This document shows positions 42,365 through 50,130 of a DNA stretch of 64,000 nucleotides, piece after piece. The notes under the pieces were generated by a model that did no database searches, had not been told where the DNA came from, and saw only the letters and a list, made by a program, of their open reading frames with translations. Source of the DNA: Ascidiimonas aurantiaca (GTDB lineage: Bacteria; Bacteroidota; Bacteroidia; Flavobacteriales; Flavobacteriaceae). The DNA lies in NCBI RefSeq assembly GCF_037646345.1, contig NZ_JBBEWR010000002.1, positions 1 to 64,000 on the forward strand. Reading direction: 5' to 3'. The translations under genes were made by a program, and so were the position numbers. Each line of letters begins with the position of its first letter. The stretch's first letter is position 1.

Positions 42365-44305
42365 TTGAAGAGCGTTTTTATTCTTGCTTTCATAAGTATA
42401 TTCCTATCCTGCAAAACTGAAGAAAAAAAATGGGTTCCTAAGTTTGAAAAGGTTAAGGATAGCGCTCTTTTTTATTATAATATTTCTACCGATACAGAAC
42501 TTTCTGTAAACCAGCGCTTAGACGCCATAAACAAATCTTTTCTTTTTGTTAAAGAGATCGATCAGGATACTCTTTTTTCCAAAGTACTGTATCAGAAAAA
42601 TTTAATATATTTTTCTTTAGCACAATATGATAGTCTCAAAAGATTAAATGATGTTTTAGTACATCATGCCATACAGGCAGAAGATTGGCTAATTTTGGGA
42701 AGGCAATATTATTTAATGGCTCGTTATTTTGATGATGTTCTACATCTTCCGGATAGTGCATTCCATTACTATACCTTTTCTAAAAGTTATTATAATCAGT
42801 ATGGAGAAAGAAGTTGGGTAGGCATTAACCTTCTGTGTATGGGGTTAATTCAGCAAAATCAAAATGACTATTTTGGAAGTAAAGAAACCATCACAGAAGC
42901 CTTAACATATCTTGATCCCTCAAGAGACTATAGGTCTATAGCATCTTGCTACAATGCATTAGCCACTAACCATAGAAAACTTTTAAATTATTCAGATGCT
43001 ATAAAGTATTACAAGAAAGCAATTAAAGTAGCTCATGGTAAAACAGATACGCTTATTTACCAAAATAACATGGCTGCTACTTATATAGACAGTGGGGAGT
43101 ATAGTAAGGCTATTACCATATTAAGAAGCGTTGCACAAGATTCTATACTCAGACAAAATCAGAAAGAATATGCAAGAGTTCTGGATAACCTGGCTTATGC
43201 CCAGTGGCTTTTTGGAGAAGAAATAGCAGCTAAAGCTTTCTTAATCCCTCTGTATTTGCGTAAACAAAAAAACGATAAGCGTGGTTTAATAGCCAGTTAT
43301 ACTCATCTGGGAGAATTTTATAGTAAAAAAAAGTCAAAAAAAGCCATTTCTTATTTTGATTCAGTAATTAAGTTATCTAAAAAACTAAAAATACCGCGTG
43401 CAGAAAAAGATGCTATTAAACACCTCGTAGCGATACAGCCTCAAAGCCTTAAACTGCGTGATCGTTACATATACTTACAAGATAGTCTTTACGCTCAGGA
43501 ATTAAAAGTAAAAACCCAGTTTGCCAAGTTCAAGTATGACGATAAGTTAAAACAAGAAGCTATACTGCGTTTACAAAAAGAAAATGCAGAAAAAGAATTA
43601 GAACTTGCTCAACAGCGTAATCAGAAAATAGTTTCTTATTCTGGTTGGGGGCTGCTTTTTATGACGTTTGGTTTTGCAACCTTTTTTTTTATTCAACGAA
43701 CCAGGCGTTTAGAGCAGAAAAACAGAACTGCAAAACTGGAAGCGACTTTTGAAACAGAAGAAGCCTTATCCAGAAGGCTTCATGATGATTTTGGCGGAAA
43801 GTTAAATCATACCATGTTATTACTTCAAAACAATACAGCTACTTCCAAAGTACTTGATGTAGTGGAGGAGCTATACAATCAGAGTAGGGATTTTGCCAGA
43901 GAAATAAATGATGTAGATACGGGGCCTAATTTTAAAAATCTGCTTTTTGGGATGCTCTCTGCCTACAGTAAAGATATAAAGTTAATCGCTACCGGTAGTA
44001 CAACAATTCATTGGGATAACATATCAGCTATAACCAAGAAAACACTTTACAGAGTATTACACGAATTAATGAAGAATATGCAAAAACACAGTAAAGCTAC
44101 CCTGGTTAGTATAGACTTCAAGCAGAGCAAGAAACTGCTTAAAATTGAGTATTCAGATGATGGGGTGGGAGCCTCAGAAGAAAGTTTGTACTACCGAAAC
44201 GGACTGTGGAATACGGAAAAGCGTATTGAGGCAATAGATGGAACCATTACTTTTGATACTGAAAAAGAAAATGGTTTTAGGGTTCAAATAGAAGTGCCTA
44301 CGTAA
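42365..44305 (+). CDS. TPR-containing sensor histidine kinase (NarX/DesK type)
   Basis: This 646-residue kinase begins at TTG with a lipoprotein-type signal (MKSVFILAFISIFLSCK). Its periplasmic part (about 20-400) is built of TPR-like helices, e.g. ASCYNALATNHRKLLNYSDAIKYYKKAI. A coiled coil, one membrane segment (about 423-442) and the HisKA_3 motif ALSRRLHDDFGG with His-473 follow. The HATPase domain has LHELMKNMQKHSKA and YSDDGVGA. A LuxR-type response regulator gene follows 12 nt downstream. TPR regions in such Bacteroidota kinases are thought to sense peptides or proteins in the periplasm; the signal here is unknown. Confidence 0.88.
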   Translation: MKSVFILAFISIFLSCKTEEKKWVPKFEKVKDSALFYYNISTDTELSVNQRLDAINKSFLFVKEIDQDTLFSKVLYQKNLIYFSLAQYDSLKRLNDVLVHHAIQAEDWLILGRQYYLMARYFDDVLHLPDSAFHYYTFSKSYYNQYGERSWVGINLLCMGLIQQNQNDYFGSKETITEALTYLDPSRDYRSIASCYNALATNHRKLLNYSDAIKYYKKAIKVAHGKTDTLIYQNNMAATYIDSGEYSKAITILRSVAQDSILRQNQKEYARVLDNLAYAQWLFGEEIAAKAFLIPLYLRKQKNDKRGLIASYTHLGEFYSKKKSKKAISYFDSVIKLSKKLKIPRAEKDAIKHLVAIQPQSLKLRDRYIYLQDSLYAQELKVKTQFAKFKYDDKLKQEAILRLQKENAEKELELAQQRNQKIVSYSGWGLLFMTFGFATFFFIQRTRRLEQKNRTAKLEATFETEEALSRRLHDDFGGKLNHTMLLLQNNTATSKVLDVVEELYNQSRDFAREINDVDTGPNFKNLLFGMLSAYSKDIKLIATGSTTIHWDNISAITKKTLYRVLHELMKNMQKHSKATLVSIDFKQSKKLLKIEYSDDGVGASEESLYYRNGLWNTEKRIEAIDGTITFDTEKENGFRVQIEVPT

Positions 44306-44317
44306 AAACATCATGCT

Positions 44318-44983
44318 ATGTTCAAAAAAATATTGATAGCCGAAGACTTTCAGGACACGAATAAAGGTATTGTAGAAGCCTTAAGAAAAAGGTTGCATAT
44401 TCAAAATATACAGGAAGAACTTTATTGCGATAAAGCCTTTAACAGGTTTAAATTAGCATCTAAAACCAAAGAACCTTTTGATTTACTAATAACCGATTTA
44501 TTTTTTAAAGAAAGCTATATGAAACGTAAGCTCACCTCGGGTAAGGCACTTATAAAAGCTATCCGGAGCATTACCCCTCATATAAAGGTAATTGTCAATT
44601 CTATGATCGATGATCCTGCACAAATTAATTTGTTGTTTGCCGAACAAAAAATAAACGGCTACGTATGTAAAGGGCGTAACAGCCTTACCGAATTAGTGCA
44701 TGCCATAGAAAATGTACACCAAAATAAAACATACATGTCTCCTCAAATCAGTTTAAGTACAACGACCAATGTTCTTGAACTGGATCCATATGACCTAATG
44801 ATCTTAAAAGAGCTCGCAGAAGGACTCACCAAAAAAGAGATATCAAAAAAGTTCAAAAAGCAAAACATCACTCCCAATAGTGAAAGTACTATTGATAAAA
44901 AAGTGGGTAAACTATTCGATGCTTTTGGAGCAAAAAACACACATCATTTAATTGCCAAGCTTATACGAGATGGTAAAATTTGA
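44318..44983 (+). CDS. Response regulator with LuxR-like DNA-binding domain
   Basis: This 221-residue regulator has a receiver domain with ED at residues 9-10 and the presumed phosphorylation site Asp-60 in DLLITDLFF. The C-terminal helix-turn-helix (residues about 150-221) reads LKELAEGLTKKEISKKF and TIDKKVGKLFDAFGAKNTHHLI, a LuxR/GerE-type domain of the flavobacterial subgroup. It is the partner of the TPR kinase encoded directly upstream. A palindromic terminator follows. Confidence 0.88.
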   Translation: MFKKILIAEDFQDTNKGIVEALRKRLHIQNIQEELYCDKAFNRFKLASKTKEPFDLLITDLFFKESYMKRKLTSGKALIKAIRSITPHIKVIVNSMIDDPAQINLLFAEQKINGYVCKGRNSLTELVHAIENVHQNKTYMSPQISLSTTTNVLELDPYDLMILKELAEGLTKKEISKKFKKQNITPNSESTIDKKVGKLFDAFGAKNTHHLIAKLIRDGKI

Positions 44984-45025
44984 TTAACTTTTACTTTATC
45001 CATATATCTTTTCAATAAAAAAATA

Positions 45026-45061
45026 AATCCCTTACAGATATCTGTAAGGGATTGGCTTTTT
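45026..45061 (+). terminator. Palindromic terminator after the two-component pair
   Basis: A perfect 28-nt palindrome (arms AATCCCTTACAGAT/ATCTGTAAGGGATT) is followed by GGCTTTTTAT. It ends the kinase-regulator operon. Confidence 0.75.
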
Positions 45062-45121
45062 ATAGGCTTAAGTTTGAAAAATAAACATATCTCGAAATTA
45101 AAAATACTCTTTAAAAACATT

Positions 45122-45328
45122 ATGGAAAAATATTATGTAAGTAAAAACAAGCAAGACAATGGTGACCATGAAGTGCATAAAGAAACATGTGACTGGTTAC
45201 CCAAAGTTGAAAACAGAATTTACCTGGGTTGGCATTCATACTGTGTAAGTGCAGTAAATGAGGCAAAAAAATACTATTCTCAGGTTAATGGATGTTACTA
45301 CTGTTCGATTAATTGCCATAATTCATAA
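45122..45328 (+). CDS. Small Cys-containing protein (68 aa)
   Basis: This 68-residue cytoplasmic protein starts MEKYYVSKNKQDNGDHEVHK. It has four or five Cys (CDWLP, SYCVSA, CYYCSINC) in a pattern that could bind metal, with repeated Tyr and Trp. I recall similar short proteins in many Bacteroidota, always uncharacterised. I chose the ATG at 45122 over an upstream TTG because it gives the familiar N-terminus. It follows the terminator of the two-component pair and stands alone. Confidence 0.65.
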   Translation: MEKYYVSKNKQDNGDHEVHKETCDWLPKVENRIYLGWHSYCVSAVNEAKKYYSQVNGCYYCSINCHNS

Positions 45329-45431
45329 AACCATAGTCGCATCATATCATTCATTGCGAACTTAAAACATATGCAATTATCGGGTAAACAGGAGATAGAA
45401 CATGAATATTCACAACTGAAAACAATTTACA

Positions 45432-45650
45432 ATGAACACGTTTATTACCTTTTTGGGAGTTTTATTTTTTTTCTTAAACGAAATTATTACCATAGAAACC
45501 AGGGTTTACATTTGTAATGGTAAAGGGAGTAAACGTTACCATTATACCAAATCGTGTCGCGGACTGGCACGTTGCTCTACAGCAATAGACCAGGTAACCT
45601 TATCCAAAGCCAAAGAAATGAGACGTACCCTATGCGGCTGGGAGGATTAG
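45432..45650 (+). CDS. Small exported Cys protein (72 aa)
   Basis: This 72-residue protein has a hydrophobic N-terminus (MNTFITFLGVLFFFLNE) that can act as signal or anchor. The rest has VYICNGKGSKRYHYTKSCRG, LARCSTAI and a C-terminal RTLCGWED. The Cys/His spacing (C-x9-H-x4-C) looks like a small metal- or disulfide-stabilised fold. I recall this sequence type from flavobacterial genomes as a hypothetical protein. It follows the other small Cys protein by about 100 nt in the same direction. Confidence 0.65.
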   Translation: MNTFITFLGVLFFFLNEIITIETRVYICNGKGSKRYHYTKSCRGLARCSTAIDQVTLSKAKEMRRTLCGWED

Positions 45651-45766
45651 AAACAGACTGTAATTATCTTTCAAACACGCCTGCCGGTATTCAGACCTCA
45701 TAAATTGAACACTACTTATTCGGGTTTAGTTAAATAACAGCTAAATCATAATCCAATTTGCCCGAC

Positions 45767-46579
45767 TTATTTAAAACTGAATTTTAAAAATACGGGTAGG
45801 TGATCTGATAATTTTCGGGATTTCTCAAGTCTGTCGCAGAATCGAACAAAATCTATAATTCCTCCTTCTACCTTTTCAATATTGTCAGAGTAAAAAATAT
45901 TGTCTATGGGGTAATTTAAATAATCTTCTCGTTGACAGGTTCTTTTTAAAGTTGTTTTTTGGTTTGAAACTGCAGGCTTATAGCCATGATCTTTTAAAAA
46001 GTCGAACACGGTATTTTTTTCATCTACATTAAAATCACCTGCTAAAAGTAAGGGCGTTTTCAAAGAGCCTATTATAAAATGACTTAAAACTTTTATCTCG
46101 CTTTCGGGATTTTGATCATAGCGGCGAGAATGATAATTCAAGATAGTAAGCCTCTTTGTATAAATGTAAAAATCCAGTAAAAAAGGTTCTCTGTCTATCT
46201 GTTCTTCTAATTCCGAAAGCAACCAGCCTCTGTTTTTGATCTTAATGTATTTTGTTTTCCAGATAAAGGCATAACGTTCTGTTTTATATTTAGGGCTCCT
46301 GGTGGGGTTACTAACAACATAATCCCATTTGTTTCCTTTTCTGTTTAAAATATCAGTGAGTTTTGCAACGGCTTGTGCACCGCCATATCCTGATACTACT
46401 TCCTGAATGGCCAGGATATCAACATCTTTAACAATATCAGCTATTTGTTCCAGTTCTTCATTATTTTTTGATTTCCCAAAATCACGAATGTTCCATGATG
46501 CTAAAACAATAGTATCCGATTGAGAGAAAGCATTAAAACAGAAAAGCAGAAAAAATAATGTGAATCTTTTTTTAAGCAT
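45767..46579 (-). CDS. Exported endonuclease/exonuclease/phosphatase family protein
   Basis: This 270-residue protein begins with a signal peptide (MLKKRFTLFFLLFCFNAFSQ). The EEP fold motifs are ASWNIRDFG near the N-terminus, ILAIQEVV with the metal-binding Glu, then LLAGDFNVDEKN with the catalytic Asp-Asn pair, and a C-terminal LSDHLPVFLKF with the Asp-His pair. All key residues are present, so it should be an active, secreted nuclease or phosphodiesterase. It is convergent with the small Cys protein gene. Confidence 0.88.
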   Translation of the reverse strand: MLKKRFTLFFLLFCFNAFSQSDTIVLASWNIRDFGKSKNNEELEQIADIVKDVDILAIQEVVSGYGGAQAVAKLTDILNRKGNKWDYVVSNPTRSPKYKTERYAFIWKTKYIKIKNRGWLLSELEEQIDREPFLLDFYIYTKRLTILNYHSRRYDQNPESEIKVLSHFIIGSLKTPLLLAGDFNVDEKNTVFDFLKDHGYKPAVSNQKTTLKRTCQREDYLNYPIDNIFYSDNIEKVEGGIIDFVRFCDRLEKSRKLSDHLPVFLKFSFK

Positions 46580-46850
46580 TAAAGTACACTTTATAGAGAG
46601 CTTGCAAAATACTCAAAAAGAGTAATGTTTTTTTACAGATATCTGCAATGAAGAATATTGTTTAAACAAAAAAGCGAGCTTTAAGTTTGCTAGCTTTTAC
46701 ATTTAGTTTTCAAATTTTGGATTTAGCGGAGTCGGAGGGATTGATATATACCTTTTTCCGTTGAACCAATATTGCAAATGAGAGACCACAAAGCATACGC
46801 TTTTGCTTTGTATTTTGTCACATTCCATAAACGGTATTTTTGGCTTATTC

Positions 46851-46883
46851 TAAAATAAAAAACCACGCTTTTAAGCGTGGTTT
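46851..46883 (-). terminator. Intrinsic terminator after tmRNA
   Basis: A 9-bp stem (AAACCACGC/GCGTGGTTT, loop TTTTAA) is followed on the minus strand by a T-rich tail (TTTTATTTTA). It lies 10 nt past the tmRNA 3' end. Confidence 0.85.
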
Positions 46884-46892
46884 CCCAAGTGT

Positions 46893-47290
46893 TGTGGAGT
46901 CGGAGGGATTCGAACCCTCGTCCAAACAAGCAATTAAATAGCTTTCTACATGCTTAGTTCCCGTTTTATTTTCAACGTATAGCTGACCGGCAACCGCCTA
47001 CTATACGCCTAGCTTCTTAAGGTTTGAAATGTGGCCGAAGCAACTACATTTCTATGTTGACTTTTATGGTGTCTCCAAACCGATCGCCGTCAACAAGGGC
47101 TATCAGGAGACATCCAGCTTTCCCGCCTTGCGGGACGAGGCCAGGACCTACTATAATTCAGTCAATTAGGCAGCTAGAGCGTAGTTATTCTCGCCATTTA
47201 AAAGTGTGAAACAGATATTTACGAGCATTAGCTTCATAGCTCGACATGCTTACTATTCAATTCGACTCGCTGTCAAAACCAGTCGACCCC
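46893..47290 (-). ncRNA. ssrA: Transfer-messenger RNA (tmRNA)
   Basis: The minus strand starts GGGGTCGACTGGTTTTGACA and ends with the T-arm GGTTCGAATCCC and acceptor CGACTCCA, which pairs with the 5' GGGGTCG. The resume frame at 47195-47166 reads GGC GAG AAT AAC TAC GCT CTA GCT GCC TAA. The tag is therefore GENNYALAA, preceded by the tRNA-borne Ala. The length is about 398 nt. Pseudoknot stems with CCCGCAAGGCGGG are visible. The RNA rescues stalled ribosomes and marks the products for proteolysis. A TAAATTTG box lies upstream, and a hairpin terminator follows. Confidence 0.96.
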
Positions 47291-47330
47291 ATATTTTTAA
47301 GAACGTTTTTCTCTCGTTTTTTGCGAAGGG

Positions 47331-47338
47331 CAAATTTA
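47331..47338 (-). promoter_or_regulatory. Predicted -7 box of ssrA promoter
   Basis: TAAATTTG on the minus strand matches TAnnTTTG exactly. Transcription would start about 35 nt upstream of the mature tmRNA 5' end, leaving a short leader for RNase P to remove. Confidence 0.55.
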
Positions 47339-47384
47339 CAATAAAAATTAATTAAAAACCTTTGCAAGCCACTTCTACAACTGT

Positions 47385-47392
47385 TACATTTG
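47385..47392 (+). promoter_or_regulatory. Predicted -7 box of the dehydrogenase gene promoter
   Basis: TACATTTG matches TAnnTTTG, 30 nt upstream of the ATG at 47422. Confidence 0.55.
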
Positions 47393-47421
47393 AAACAAAA
47401 TCTATACCAAACTGTTAATAA

Positions 47422-48624
47422 ATGAAATTTGGAATCATTAAAGAACGCAAAACCCCGCCAGATCGCAGAGCAGTATTGTCTCCGGAAGCCTGTCAGGAAG
47501 TCATGAAGCAATTTCCTCGGGCAACTTTTAAAGTAGAACCTTCACCTTTACGGGTATTTAAAGATGAAGCATATACTGCCGCAGGTGTTGAAGTATCTCA
47601 TGATCTCTCTGATTGTGATGTTTTATTAGGTGTAAAAGAAGTACCTGTAGAAGCACTTATTCCAAATAAAAAATACTTTTTCTTCTCACATACCATAAAA
47701 AAACAACCGTATAACAGAAAGTTGTTACAGGCTGTTTTGGAAAAGAATATTGAATTGTATGATCATGAACTCATCACAGATCAAAAAGGGCAGCGTTTGG
47801 TGGCTTTTGGAAGGTATGCGGGCATAGTAGGTGCCTATAACGGCATACGTGCCTATGGGCTTAAAACAAATCAGTTTACCCTGCCAAAAGCAGAAACGCT
47901 TCCAAATCAGCAGGCACTTGTAAATGCTCTGAGAAATATAACGTTGCCCCCCATACGTATTGTTTTAACCGGAAAGGGCAGGGTAGGGAATGGTGCCCGG
48001 GAAATGCTGGAAGGTATGAGTGTTAAAGAAGTAGATGTTCAAACATATTTTACCGGTACTTTTGAAGAAGCCATATATTGCCAGATCGATGTGCAGGAAT
48101 ATAACAGCCCACTTAACGGGCTCCATTTTGATAAAATGGATTTTTACAAAGACCCTACGGCGTATGTCTCTGATTTTATGAAATTTGCCGTAGTAAGTGA
48201 TCTGTTCATTGCAGGACACTTTTACGGTGACGGCGCGCCTTTTCTTTTTACACGTGAAGATGCGCGTTCCCCCGCATTCAAAATAAAAGTAGTAGCAGAC
48301 ATTAGTTGTGATATTGACGGTCCCGTAGCTTCTACTATCAGAGCATCCACCATTGCAGATCCCATTTACGGTTATGATCCCTATACCGAAAAAGAAGTAG
48401 ATTATTTAGCTCCCCATGCCATAGCCGTTATGGCAGTAGATAACCTTCCCTGTGAACTTCCCGCAGATGCGAGTGAAGGTTTTGGTGAAAGCTTTGTAAA
48501 GTATGTTATTCCTGCTTTTTTTAACCAGGATAAAGATGGTATTCTGCACCGGGCACGAATGACCCTAGATGGAAAGCTCACCGAAAAATATCAGTATCTG
48601 CAGGAGTATGTCTCAGGAGAGTAA
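47422..48624 (+). CDS. Saccharopine/alanine dehydrogenase-like NAD(P)-dependent enzyme
   Basis: This 400-residue protein has an N-terminal alanine-dehydrogenase/transhydrogenase-like domain (MKFGIIKERKTPPDRRAVLS). It continues with FFFSHTIKKQPYNRKLL and LYDHELITDQKGQRLVAFGRYAG, a pattern close to lysine-forming saccharopine dehydrogenase. The Rossmann motif is VLTGKGRVGNGAREML, and the C-terminal part has DISCDIDGPVASTIRAST. The enzyme is likely to reduce or oxidise an amino-acid derivative with NAD(H); whether saccharopine is the substrate is unclear since no other lysine-pathway gene is nearby. It is divergent from the tmRNA gene. Confidence 0.82.
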   Translation: MKFGIIKERKTPPDRRAVLSPEACQEVMKQFPRATFKVEPSPLRVFKDEAYTAAGVEVSHDLSDCDVLLGVKEVPVEALIPNKKYFFFSHTIKKQPYNRKLLQAVLEKNIELYDHELITDQKGQRLVAFGRYAGIVGAYNGIRAYGLKTNQFTLPKAETLPNQQALVNALRNITLPPIRIVLTGKGRVGNGAREMLEGMSVKEVDVQTYFTGTFEEAIYCQIDVQEYNSPLNGLHFDKMDFYKDPTAYVSDFMKFAVVSDLFIAGHFYGDGAPFLFTREDARSPAFKIKVVADISCDIDGPVASTIRASTIADPIYGYDPYTEKEVDYLAPHAIAVMAVDNLPCELPADASEGFGESFVKYVIPAFFNQDKDGILHRARMTLDGKLTEKYQYLQEYVSGE

Positions 48625-48655
48625 CCTTTTTGAAACCTAGAGTTTAATGAGTGAT

Positions 48656-49123
48656 TTACAAATCTTTATAAATCAGATAATTTTCAAACAGGACGCCTTT
48701 TTTAGATTTTTGTTGCTTTTCGGTAATGAGATATCCGTTTTTCAGAAAAAATGGCAAAGCCGTAATACTTACATCTGACCGAATGATGGCAGATCTGTTA
48801 TTCCTGGCTCTCTCTTCAATTTTCATAAGAAGTTTTTGGGCAATACCCTTTCTCTGAAAATCTTTATGCACAAAAAGTCCGTCAAAATAATCATTTCCGG
48901 CTAAAAATGCGAAGCCTGCCAGCCTTTCCCCATAAAAAGCGAGCGAAAAATAGTCATCACGTATTCTACTCAGCCATTTTTCGCGATCACTGGCACCGGA
49001 GGCCCATACTTTAATTTGTTCCGGCGTGTAATCTTTTTTGTTAATGTGCGTAATGGTTTCTTTAAAAAGTTCAACGATCAAGTTGAGGTCCTTTGGTGTG
49101 GCAAGCCGAAAGGATATATCCAT
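48656..49123 (-). CDS. GNAT family N-acetyltransferase
   Basis: This 155-residue protein has the GNAT fold with the acetyl-CoA-binding motif A at VHKDFQRKGIAQKLLMKIEE (Q/RxxGxG/A variant). Upstream strands include AFYGERLAGFAFLAGN, and the C-terminal half has ITALPFFLKNGYLI. It starts in a 1-nt overlap (TAATG) with the kdsA stop, so the two are co-translated. Substrate is unknown; the linkage to kdsA may be only operonic. Confidence 0.88.
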   Translation of the reverse strand: MDISFRLATPKDLNLIVELFKETITHINKKDYTPEQIKVWASGASDREKWLSRIRDDYFSLAFYGERLAGFAFLAGNDYFDGLFVHKDFQRKGIAQKLLMKIEERARNNRSAIIRSDVSITALPFFLKNGYLITEKQQKSKKGVLFENYLIYKDL

Positions 49124-49941
49124 TACAAACGGGTAATGGTTTTGCGAATGGCACTAAGGTTTCCAAGCAGTTTTTCAAGGTGATCTATGTGTAGCATATT
49201 AGCACCATCACTTTTAGCACTAGAAGGATCATAATGCGTTTCCATAAAAAGACCGTCTGCACCTACCGCTATTCCTGCTCTTGCAATAGTTTCGATCATG
49301 TCAGGACGACCTCCCGTAACACCGGAAGACTGATTGGGTTGCTGCAAGGAGTGGGTGACATCGAGTATAGTAGGGGCATATTCCTTCATAGCAGGAATAC
49401 CTCTAAAATCCACAATAAGGTCCTGATACCCAAACATGGTGCCTCTGTCTGTAATCATTACCTGTTCATTTTGGCAATCCAGTACTTTCTGAACAGCGTG
49501 TTTCATACTTTCCGGACTCATAAATTGGCCTTTTTTAAGATTGACCACTTTACCGGTTTTGGCGGCGGCCACTACCAGGTCGGTTTGCCGTACCAGAAAA
49601 GCCGGTATCTGGAGTACATCTACAAATTCAGCAGCTTTTTTGGCATCATCTACTTCATGAATATCGGTAACCGTGGGTACTTTAAACGTTTCTGAAACTT
49701 TTCGGAGTATCTTTAGCGCCTTCTCGTCACCTATTCCCGTAAAAGAATCAATACGGCTTCGGTTGGCTTTTTTAAAACTGCCCTTAAAAATAAAAGGTAT
49801 CTGTAATGCATCAGTAATGGTGAGAATGCGTTCAGCTATTTTCATAGCCATTTCTTCACCTTCTATAGCACAGGGCCCGGCAAGAAGAAAAAACTGATTG
49901 GCATCAGTATGTTTTATGTGGGGGATAAGTTCCAGTTGCAT
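49123..49941 (-). CDS. kdsA: 3-deoxy-8-phosphooctulonate synthase
   Basis: This 272-residue enzyme condenses phosphoenolpyruvate and arabinose 5-phosphate into Kdo 8-phosphate for lipopolysaccharide. Motifs are FLLAGPCAIEGEEMA, FKGSFKKANRSRIDSFTGIG, FLVRQTDLVVAAAKTG, LKKGQFMSPESM and METHYDPSSAKSDGANML. The start at 49941 (MQLELIPHIK) is preferred over the ATG at 49968 because a TATATTTG box at 49958-49965 lies between them. The GNAT gene follows with a 1-nt overlap. Confidence 0.96.
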   Translation of the reverse strand: MQLELIPHIKHTDANQFFLLAGPCAIEGEEMAMKIAERILTITDALQIPFIFKGSFKKANRSRIDSFTGIGDEKALKILRKVSETFKVPTVTDIHEVDDAKKAAEFVDVLQIPAFLVRQTDLVVAAAKTGKVVNLKKGQFMSPESMKHAVQKVLDCQNEQVMITDRGTMFGYQDLIVDFRGIPAMKEYAPTILDVTHSLQQPNQSSGVTGGRPDMIETIARAGIAVGADGLFMETHYDPSSAKSDGANMLHIDHLEKLLGNLSAIRKTITRL

Positions 49942-49957
49942 CGCTGAATTTTTCCGG

Positions 49958-49965
49958 CAAATATA
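49958..49965 (-). promoter_or_regulatory. Predicted -7 box of kdsA promoter
   Basis: TATATTTG on the minus strand matches TAnnTTTG, 17 nt upstream of the chosen kdsA ATG. It decides the start. Confidence 0.6.
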
Positions 49966-50101
49966 CATTTTTATTTCTCAGCATACTAAATGGCAAAATC
50001 CTTATTACACTAAAAGGCTCTGCTATTAAGAGGTTATAAACCAATTGCTTATCATGTTTTAAAAAAACAGGAAAAGCTGCTTTCTTCAGCTAAATAAATA
50101 C

Positions 50102-50109
50102 TACCTTTG
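50102..50109 (+). promoter_or_regulatory. Predicted -7 box of typA promoter
   Basis: TACCTTTG matches TAnnTTTG, 22 nt upstream of the typA ATG at 50131. Confidence 0.6.
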
Positions 50110-50130
50110 CACGCTTTAAAAACACTAGGT

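Noticed and set aside
45074..45121. Longer TTG-started N-terminus for the 68-aa Cys protein
   Set aside because: The ATG at 45122 gives the N-terminus I know from similar proteins, and the extension is Lys-rich and overlaps the space just after a terminator.
36980..46850. Search for an integrase, insertion sequence or attachment site that would make the accessory segment a mobile element
   Set aside because: No transposase or integrase gene, no terminal inverted repeats and no duplicated tRNA end were found.
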